Assembly: GCA_027352645.1 (NCBI GenBank)
Contig: DAIEIL010000111.1
Coordinates: 1 to 5,329 of the forward strand
Length of the DNA stretch: 5,329 nucleotides
Reading direction: 5' to 3'
Source of the DNA: Rhodobiaceae bacterium
Lineage (GTDB): Bacteria > Pseudomonadota > Alphaproteobacteria > Parvibaculales > Parvibaculaceae
The notes below the pieces were generated by a model. The model did no database searches, was not told where the DNA came from, and saw only the letters and a list, made by a program, of their open reading frames with translations. Below, piece after piece: positions 1-4,234 of this stretch; within the stretch, counting starts at the first letter, position 1; each line of letters starts with the position of its first letter. Both the position numbers and the translations under genes were made by a program.

Positions 1-21
1 GAGTCCCTCCGCGCCTGCCAT
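1..21 (-). CDS. Possible 5' end of a divergent gene, only seven codons visible
   Basis: On the minus strand an ATG at 21-19 opens a frame reading M-A-G-A-E-G-L to the window edge. It is preceded by a purine-rich stretch (the complement of 22-40) containing GGAG about 10 nt and AGGA about 3 nt before the ATG, which looks like a ribosome binding site. The pyrimidine-rich composition of the plus strand here contrasts with the coding sequence further right. If real, it would be transcribed divergently from exbB and share the region 22-287 with it. Seven codons do not allow any function to be named, and chance is a serious alternative. Confidence 0.3.
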
Positions 22-111
22 CTTTCCTTCTCTCCACCCCATAAATCGCCGTCCGCAAAGGCTCGAACAGCTTTATGGCTGCTTCGTGCAGGCGGATTGC
101 GACTTTCCGCA

Positions 112-140
112 TTGACGAGTTCAATGAACGAGGGCGAAAT
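112..140 (+). promoter_or_regulatory. Weak sigma70-like promoter candidate upstream of exbB
   Basis: TTGACG at 112-117 matches five of six bases of the TTGACA -35 box. A 17-nt spacer leads to CGAAAT at 135-140, which matches only three of six bases of TATAAT. A second candidate, TTGCGG at 166-171 with TAAAAA at 188-193 (16-nt spacer), is about equally weak. Either would drive the exb cluster, leaving a leader of roughly 90 to 140 nt before exbB. This is inferred from hexamer matching only. Confidence 0.28.
119..129. promoter_or_regulatory. Short perfect dyad, possible operator
   Basis: GTTCA-A-TGAAC is a perfect inverted repeat with 5-nt arms and a 1-nt centre. It lies inside the spacer of the candidate promoter at 112-140, where a bound repressor would block transcription. 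It does not match a Fur, RirA or Irr site that I recognise. An 11-bp dyad can arise by chance, so the regulatory role is only a suggestion. Confidence 0.25.
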
Positions 141-277
141 GCTGCGCTTGGGCGGGCCCACGGAATTGCGGGTGCGGCCGAAGAAAATAAAAAAGGCAGG
201 GTGTCCGGCGATCCGGTGCCTCGGGAGGAGCCGGCAGGCGGAATTTGATCCGGGCCGGGAATGTCTAACAAATGTTC

Positions 278-281
278 GGGG
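278..281 (+). promoter_or_regulatory. Weak ribosome binding site favouring the exbB start at 288
   Basis: GGGG sits 6 nt before the ATG at 288, while the ATG at 261 is preceded by GGGA with no spacing. The later start also puts the signal peptide close to the N-terminus. Both points favour 288, but the site is weak and the choice is not certain. Confidence 0.4.
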
Positions 282-287
282 TTTCCC

Positions 288-1205
288 ATGACGAATGGAA
301 GTGTGACGCGCCATACGGATGAGGTGCGCTCTGGCGCGGGACTTCGGGCGCTGACGCTGCTGTCGGCAGGCGCGCTTGTGGCGCTGAGCCTCGCGCTTTC
401 GAGCCCGCTTCGCGCCGAGACGGCGGCCCCGGCGGCCCCCGCTGCGGCGGGAACGGCGGCGCCTGCTGCACCTGCCGCGACCGGTACGGCAACGACTGTC
501 GAGCCCGCCCCCGGCGCTCAGGGGCCACTTGCCGAGACGGCGGCGGAGCCGGTCTCCAATCCCTACGGCCTCGCCGCGCTCTGGGCACAGGGCGATTTGG
601 TGGCGAAAGTCACGTTGCTCATCCTCGCGCTGATGTCGATGGGCAGCTGGTACATCCTCTTCACCAAGCTCTGGGAACAGCGCGGTCTCTTCGCGCAAGG
701 CCGCGCGGCCCAGAAGAGCTTTGCCAAATCCCCAGGCCTCAAGGATGCGACGGAGGCCCTTGCGAAGAATTCGGCCTTCCGAGCGGTAGCCGAACAGGGG
801 ATCGCAGCCGCGGAGCAGCATGGCCGCGGCCTTGCCGCGCAGGTGAGCCTGATCGATTGGACCACTGCAGCGCTCAACCGCGGCATCGACGGCGTCGCGG
901 CAGGGCTTCAGGGTGGCCTTGCCTTTCTCGCCACGGTCGGATCGACGGCGCCCTTCATCGGCCTCTTCGGTACGGTCTGGGGCATCTATCACGCGCTGAT
1001 CCAGATCGGCCTTGCGGGTCAGGCCTCGATCGACAAGGTCGCAGGCCCCGTCGGCGAAGCGCTCATCATGACGGCCATCGGCCTTGCGGTCGCCGTTCCG
1101 GCGGTGCTCGGTTACAACTGGCTCATTCGCCGCAACAAGGCGGCGCTCGATCAGGTGCGGCGCTTTGCGACGGAAGTCGAGACGCGTCTGCTGACAAAGG
1201 TCTGA
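288..1205 (+). CDS. exbB: ExbB-type MotA/TolQ/ExbB proton channel protein
   Basis: ExbB forms the inner-membrane proton channel that, with ExbD, energises TonB-dependent outer-membrane transport. From the ATG at 288 the product is 305 residues. It has a signal-like N-terminus (hydrophobic residues 19-37, possible cleavage after Ala43), an Ala/Pro-rich linker (44-90), then three membrane segments at about 104-125, 207-240 and 257-281. The signature TAPFIGLFGTVWGI lies at 220-233. Thr229, Glu257 and Thr262 keep the spacing of E. coli Thr148, Glu176 and Thr181, the proton-path residues. It is longer than E. coli ExbB because of the leader and linker, a long form also known in pseudomonads. An alternative ATG at 261 lacks a usable ribosome binding site; an in-frame TGA at 246-248 limits the start. 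Two exbD genes follow. TolQ is the main alternative, but no tolA, tolB or pal is nearby. Confidence 0.94.
   Translation: MTNGSVTRHTDEVRSGAGLRALTLLSAGALVALSLALSSPLRAETAAPAAPAAAGTAAPAAPAATGTATTVEPAPGAQGPLAETAAEPVSNPYGLAALWAQGDLVAKVTLLILALMSMGSWYILFTKLWEQRGLFAQGRAAQKSFAKSPGLKDATEALAKNSAFRAVAEQGIAAAEQHGRGLAAQVSLIDWTTAALNRGIDGVAAGLQGGLAFLATVGSTAPFIGLFGTVWGIYHALIQIGLAGQASIDKVAGPVGEALIMTAIGLAVAVPAVLGYNWLIRRNKAALDQVRRFATEVETRLLTKV
420..485 (+). repeat. Two 33-nt in-frame repeats encoding an 11-residue Ala/Pro unit in ExbB
   Basis: Codons 45-55 encode TAAPAAPAAAG and codons 56-66 encode TAAPAAPAATG, so 10 of 11 residues match. The DNA matches at only about 24 of 33 positions, and nearly all differences are at third codon positions. 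The units lie in the linker between the signal peptide and the first membrane helix, which should face the periplasm if the signal peptide is cleaved. Confidence 0.75.
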
Positions 1206-1216
1206 GAAAGCGGCGA

Positions 1217-1243
1217 GAGGGCGCGGGCTTTTCCCGCGCCTTC
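1217..1243 (+). terminator. Strong GC hairpin between exbB and exbD, possible attenuator or processing signal
   Basis: GGCGCGGG (1220-1227) pairs perfectly with CCCGCGCC (1233-1240) around a CTTTT loop. The stem extends outward by G-T, A-T and G-C pairs to 1217 and 1243, giving 11 pairs. It starts 11 nt after the exbB stop codon. No T-run follows, so it is not a classic intrinsic terminator. It could protect the exbB 3' end or reduce read-through so that more ExbB than ExbD is made. The structure is read directly; the role is inferred. Confidence 0.5.
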
Positions 1244-1279
1244 GTCGGGCAGTCGGGTTGACGTTCAGGAATTGACGAC

Positions 1280-1711
1280 ATGGCGATGAATATTGGCAGT
1301 AGCGGAGACGAGGACGACGTCATTTCCGCGATCAACACGACGCCGCTGGTGGACGTGATGCTGGTGCTGCTCATCATCTTCCTCATCACCATTCCCGTCG
1401 CGATCCAGACCGTGCCGGTCGATCTGCCCAAGGCGTCGAATGTGGCGACGCAGACCAAGCCCGAAAACGTGGTCGTGGCAGTGGATCGCGCGGGCGGGGT
1501 TTACTGGAACAGCGAAAAAATGGCCGACAATGCGGCGCTGCTCACGAAGATCGAGGAAGCGGCGCGGAAGCAGCCGCAGCCCGAGATCCATGTGCGCGGC
1601 GACAAGGATGCCCGCTTCGAATTCATCGGCAAGGTGATCGTCGATTGTCAGCGCGGCGGCATCGAAAAGGTCGCCTTCATCACCGAGCCCGACCGCAGCA
1701 CGGCACAATAG
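1280..1711 (+). CDS. exbD: ExbD/TolR family protein, first copy
   Basis: ExbD is a small inner-membrane protein with one membrane helix inside the ExbB pore and a periplasmic domain that works with TonB. The product is 143 residues, the usual length for the family. A short cytoplasmic N-terminus (1-21) leads into NTTPLVDVMLVLLIIF (19-34). Asp25 falls exactly at the position of the essential Asp25 of E. coli ExbD. The membrane helix spans about 23-42, followed by a periplasmic domain with the pattern QTKPENVVVAVD and VYWN. The start at 1280 is supported by AGGA at 1267-1270, 9 nt upstream. It lies 74 nt after exbB, beyond a strong hairpin, and is followed directly by a second exbD. TolR is the alternative within the same family. 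Confidence 0.95.
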   Translation: MAMNIGSSGDEDDVISAINTTPLVDVMLVLLIIFLITIPVAIQTVPVDLPKASNVATQTKPENVVVAVDRAGGVYWNSEKMADNAALLTKIEEAARKQPQPEIHVRGDKDARFEFIGKVIVDCQRGGIEKVAFITEPDRSTAQ

Positions 1712-1714
1712 GAG
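1711..1714 (+). promoter_or_regulatory. Ribosome binding site of the second exbD, overlapping the upstream stop codon
   Basis: The sequence TAGGAG combines the TAG stop of the first exbD (1709-1711) with GGAG at 1711-1714. The ATG at 1724 follows 9 nt later. This supports 1724 over the TTG at 1715, and suggests that translation of the two ExbD genes is coupled. Confidence 0.7.
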
Positions 1715-1723
1715 TTGCAGACG

Positions 1724-2143
1724 ATGGCCATGAACATCGGCGGCGGCAGAGACGACGAGCCCATGATGGAGATCAACACGACGCCGTTGATCGACGTGAT
1801 GCTCGTGCTTCTGGTGATGCTCATTATCACCATTCCGATCCAGACCCATGCCGTGAAGCTCGACATGCCGCGCAACGTGCAGGCGCCGAAGCAGGAGCCG
1901 AAGGTGGTCGATCTCGAACTCGATTTCGACGGCACCGTCTTGTGGAATGGTGTTGCGGTGCCGGATACGGCAAAGCTCGACGAATATCTCAGATCGGCGG
2001 CGGCAGAGACGCCACAACCCGAAATTCATCTCAAGCCCAGCCGGCTGGTCAAATACGATTATGTGGCCCGGGTGCTGGCGGCTGCGCAGAGGCTCGGCGT
2101 CACCCGCATCGGCTTCGTCGGCAACGAACAATATATGGACTAG
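1724..2143 (+). CDS. exbD: ExbD/TolR family protein, second copy
   Basis: This second ExbD paralogue has 139 residues. It begins MAMNIGG, much like the first copy (MAMNIGS), and carries INTTPLIDVMLVLL at 17-30 with the essential membrane aspartate at Asp24. The helix covers about 22-40. The periplasmic domain keeps the ExbD plan (KVVDLELDFDGTVLWNG, then PQPEIHLKPSR) but differs clearly from its neighbour, for example in lacking the QTKPEN stretch. The TTG at 1715 is in frame but lies too close to GGAG at 1711-1714. The stop-to-start gap from the first exbD is only 12 nt, so the two are surely cotranscribed. Tandem exbD pairs after exbB are a known arrangement in proteobacteria. Whether the two products form a mixed dimer cannot be told from sequence. 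Confidence 0.94.
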   Translation: MAMNIGGGRDDEPMMEINTTPLIDVMLVLLVMLIITIPIQTHAVKLDMPRNVQAPKQEPKVVDLELDFDGTVLWNGVAVPDTAKLDEYLRSAAAETPQPEIHLKPSRLVKYDYVARVLAAAQRLGVTRIGFVGNEQYMD

Positions 2144-2156
2144 GCCGCACAGGCCC

Positions 2157-2184
2157 TTGTTCATCGAAACGTCGCGGTTAATAT
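2157..2184 (+). promoter_or_regulatory. Weak promoter candidate for phaC
   Basis: TTGTTC at 2157-2162 and TAATAT at 2179-2184 are separated by 16 nt and together match about seven of twelve consensus bases. They lie in a locally AT-rich pocket just after exbD. Transcription would start near 2191, giving a leader of about 50 nt before the ATG at 2239. Read-through from the exb genes is an equally good explanation for phaC expression. Confidence 0.28.
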
Positions 2185-2204
2185 GTGAAATGGGAGGAGT
2201 TTCG

Positions 2205-2234
2205 CGCCGGACTTTCCGGCGTCAATGCCGGAGG
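2205..2234 (+). promoter_or_regulatory. Two mutually exclusive hairpins over the phaC ribosome binding site
   Basis: Hairpin A pairs CGCCGGA (2205-2211) with TCCGGCG (2215-2221) around a 3-nt loop. Hairpin B pairs 2213-2220 with 2227-2234, using six Watson-Crick and two G-T pairs around a 6-nt loop. Both use TCCGGC at 2215-2220, because GCCGGA occurs twice (2206-2211 and 2227-2232). Hairpin B would bury GGAGG at 2230-2234, the likely ribosome binding site for the ATG at 2239, whereas hairpin A would leave it free. The pairing is visible in the sequence; its use as a switch is inferred, and GC-rich DNA makes such pairings fairly common. Confidence 0.35.
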
Positions 2235-2238
2235 CTCC

Positions 2239-4095
2239 ATGGCGCAAGGCCCGAAACAACCAGCCCGTAAACGCCCCGCGCTCAAGGCGTCGAAGCGCAA
2301 TCCGCGAAAACTCCTCGATGACGTGCCGCCCGCCGTTCCCGCGGCATCGCGCCGTCCCGCACCCGATCCTCTGGCCGCGCATCGTCACAATTGGTCGAGC
2401 CTCGACCGGCTGCTGCGGGCGACGGTCGCGCAATCGACGTTCGGCATCTCACCCGCCAGCGCCGGTCTCGCCGCCCTCGACTGGGCTCTGCATCTGGCAA
2501 GCTCGCCCGGCAAGCAACAGGAACTCACCACCAAGGCGGTGACCAAGACCGCGCGGCTCGCGACCCACGCCGCGCAGAGCGTGGGCGGCAAGAAGACGGA
2601 AGCCTGCATCGAGCCTTTGCCGCAGGACCACCGCTTCGACAATCCTGCATGGAGCAAGCCGCCCTTCGACAGCCTCTATCAGGGCTTCCTGCTGACACAA
2701 CAATGGTGGCATGTCGCGACGACGGAGGTGCGCGGCGTCGACCGCCATCACGAGAATGTCGTTTCGTTCATGGCGCGCCAGGCGCTCGACATGATGTCGC
2801 CTTCGAACAACATTCTGACCAATCCGGTCGTGTTGAAAAAGACGCTGGAAACCGGCGGGCAGAACCTGCTGCAAGGCGCGATGAACCTGGCGGACGACCT
2901 GCAGCGCGGGCTCAGGAGGCAGGGGCCTGCGGGCGCCGAGGCCTTCCAGCCGGGCGAGACGGTGGCGGTAACGCCGGGCGAGGTCATCTTCCGCAATCGC
3001 CTGATCGAACTCATCCAGTACAGGCCGACGACGGAAAAGGTTGGCGCCGAGCCGATCCTGATCGTGCCCGCATGGATCATGAAGTATTACATTCTCGATC
3101 TGTCGCCGCAGAACTCGCTCGTCAAATATCTCGTCGATCGCGGCCATACCGTCTTCATGATCTCGTGGAAGAATCCGGACGCCGAAGATCGGGATCTCGG
3201 CATGGACGATTATCTGAAACTCGGCATTCTCGATGCCGTCGACGCCGTTCGCGCCGTGGTGCCGGAGCGGCAGATCAATGCCGTGGGCTATTGCCTCGGC
3301 GGCACGCTGCTATCGATTGCCGCCGCGTGGCTTGCCCGCGATGGCGACGGACCGTTCAACAGCGTTACGCTTTTTGCCGCCCAGACCGATTTCACGGAAG
3401 CGGGCGAGCTTCTTCTTTTCGTCGACGAAAGCCAGCTTGCGCTGCTCGAAGATCTTATGTGGGACAAGGGGTTCCTCGATACCAAGCAGATGGCGGGCGC
3501 CTTCCAGATGTTGCGTTCACGCGATCTCGTCTGGTCGCGCGCGGTGCAGGAATATCTGCTCGGCGAGCGCGAACCGATGAACGATCTCATGGCGTGGAAT
3601 GCCGACGCGACGCGCATGCCCTATCGCATGCATAGCGAATATCTGCGCCGCCTCTTTCTCGACAATGAGCTTTTCGAAGGCCGCTTCACGGCGCTCGGCG
3701 TGCCTGTGGCATTGACGGATATTCGCGCGCCGATCTTCGCCGTCGCGACCGAGACGGACCATGTCGCCCCCTGGCGCTCTGTCTACAAGATCAACCTGAT
3801 CGCGGATACGGATGTGACTTTCGTGCTCACGAGCGGGGGGCACAATGCGGGCATCGTCAGTGAGCCGGGCCATCCGCATCGGCGCTACCGCCTCGCGCAT
3901 CGAAACGCCGCGGACAAGCATGTCGATCCCGAGCGCTGGGTGGAGGTGACGCCGGCAAGCGATGGGTCGTGGTGGCCGGCATGGGTGGACTGGCTCGAAG
4001 CGCATGGTGGCGAGAAGGTCGCGCCACCCGCCATGGGCGCGGCCGAATATCCGCTGCTCGAACCGGCGCCGGGCCTTTACGTGAAACAGGGCTGA
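2239..4095 (+). CDS. phaC: PhaC-family poly(3-hydroxyalkanoate) synthase
   Basis: PhaC polymerises 3-hydroxyacyl-CoA into polyester storage granules in the cytoplasm, releasing CoA. From the ATG at 2239 the product is 618 residues, near the roughly 590 of class I enzymes. A basic N-terminus (5-24) is followed by a PHBC_N-like segment (about 52-95, including SPASAGLAALDWALHLASSPGK), a PhaC_N region (about 130-300) and an alpha/beta-hydrolase core. The lipase-like box GYCLGG carries Cys352. Asp507 (ETDHVAPW) and His535 (SGGHNAGIV) complete the triad; their 28-residue spacing matches Asp480-His508 of Cupriavidus necator PhaC. GGAGG at 2230-2234 supports this start. A GTG at 2185 would add 18 residues but has no ribosome binding site. 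Polymer chain-length preference cannot be read from sequence. No phaA, phaB, phasin or phaR gene is adjacent, so it may be a second, stand-alone synthase. Confidence 0.92.
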   Translation: MAQGPKQPARKRPALKASKRNPRKLLDDVPPAVPAASRRPAPDPLAAHRHNWSSLDRLLRATVAQSTFGISPASAGLAALDWALHLASSPGKQQELTTKAVTKTARLATHAAQSVGGKKTEACIEPLPQDHRFDNPAWSKPPFDSLYQGFLLTQQWWHVATTEVRGVDRHHENVVSFMARQALDMMSPSNNILTNPVVLKKTLETGGQNLLQGAMNLADDLQRGLRRQGPAGAEAFQPGETVAVTPGEVIFRNRLIELIQYRPTTEKVGAEPILIVPAWIMKYYILDLSPQNSLVKYLVDRGHTVFMISWKNPDAEDRDLGMDDYLKLGILDAVDAVRAVVPERQINAVGYCLGGTLLSIAAAWLARDGDGPFNSVTLFAAQTDFTEAGELLLFVDESQLALLEDLMWDKGFLDTKQMAGAFQMLRSRDLVWSRAVQEYLLGEREPMNDLMAWNADATRMPYRMHSEYLRRLFLDNELFEGRFTALGVPVALTDIRAPIFAVATETDHVAPWRSVYKINLIADTDVTFVLTSGGHNAGIVSEPGHPHRRYRLAHRNAADKHVDPERWVEVTPASDGSWWPAWVDWLEAHGGEKVAPPAMGAAEYPLLEPAPGLYVKQG

Positions 4096-4096
4096 T

Positions 4097-4118
4097 CGCC
4101 GCCGGAGTCCTTGCGGCG
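4097..4118 (+). terminator. Small GC hairpin just after phaC, weak terminator candidate
   Basis: CGCCGC at 4097-4102 pairs with GCGGCG at 4113-4118 around a 10-nt loop, starting one base after the phaC stop codon. An A-run (4121-4125) follows instead of a T-run, so intrinsic termination on the plus strand is doubtful. It may only be a transcript end-protecting structure. Confidence 0.28.
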
Positions 4119-4223
4119 CCAAAAATGCCGGCAGCCCGTCCGTTTCTGGCGAGCAATAATTCTTACGTTTTCGGCCGCCCTCGTTCTACTCTCCCGGCAA
4201 GAGCCGCAAAGGCACCGGAACAT
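4119..4223. other. Intergenic stretch with an AT-rich pocket before the sulfatase gene
   Basis: This stretch holds no gene on either strand that I can support. AATAAT at 4155-4160 matches five of six bases of a -10 box, but no convincing -35 box lies 16 to 18 nt upstream. An in-frame TAA at 4157-4159, with no start codon between it and 4235, fixes the downstream gene start. A promoter here is possible but unproven. Confidence 0.3.
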
Positions 4224-4230
4224 GGGAGGG
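4224..4230 (+). promoter_or_regulatory. Strong ribosome binding site deciding the sulfatase start
   Basis: GGGAGGG ends 4 nt before the ATG at 4235, a good match to the Shine-Dalgarno core. The nearby ATG at 4222 is in another frame and precedes this site. Together with the upstream in-frame stop at 4157-4159, this makes 4235 the only credible start. Confidence 0.75.
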
Positions 4231-4234
4231 AACG

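Noticed and set aside
76..90. TGGC followed by TGCA resembling a sigma54 promoter.
   Set aside because: The GG to GC spacing is 9 nt rather than the required 10, and sigma54 promoters rarely tolerate that.
203..253. TCCGG repeated at 204, 212 and 249, and a loose hairpin at 213-234.
   Set aside because: The motif is short and GC-rich with irregular spacing, and the hairpin needs an internal loop; both are expected by chance here.
245..268. Seven-codon TTG-started mini-frame just before exbB, a possible leader peptide.
   Set aside because: The upstream GGGAGGAG is about 14 nt away, too far, and the peptide has no attenuation-like codon run.
22..287. Search for a Fur, RirA or Irr box upstream of exbB.
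   Set aside because: No stretch matched these sites well enough to report; only the unrelated dyad at 119-129 stood out.
1..291. Plus-strand frame 1 is open from the left edge to a TGA at 289-291 and overlaps the exbB start.
   Set aside because: The translation resembles no family I know, has no good ribosome binding site and shows irregular composition; long open frames are common in GC-rich DNA.
1715..1723. TTG start giving the second ExbD three extra residues.
   Set aside because: It lies immediately after GGAG with no spacing, whereas ATG at 1724 has a 9-nt spacing and gives the MAMNIG start shared with the first copy.
1265..2164. Long minus-strand open frame (299 codons) opposite both exbD genes.
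   Set aside because: It is the antisense shadow of two well-supported genes, rich in His, Arg and Asp as expected from reversed GC-rich codons, with no family resemblance.
2391..3635. 414-codon plus-strand frame inside phaC.
   Set aside because: It is an out-of-frame shadow with Arg/Gly-rich composition, while the main frame carries all PhaC motifs.
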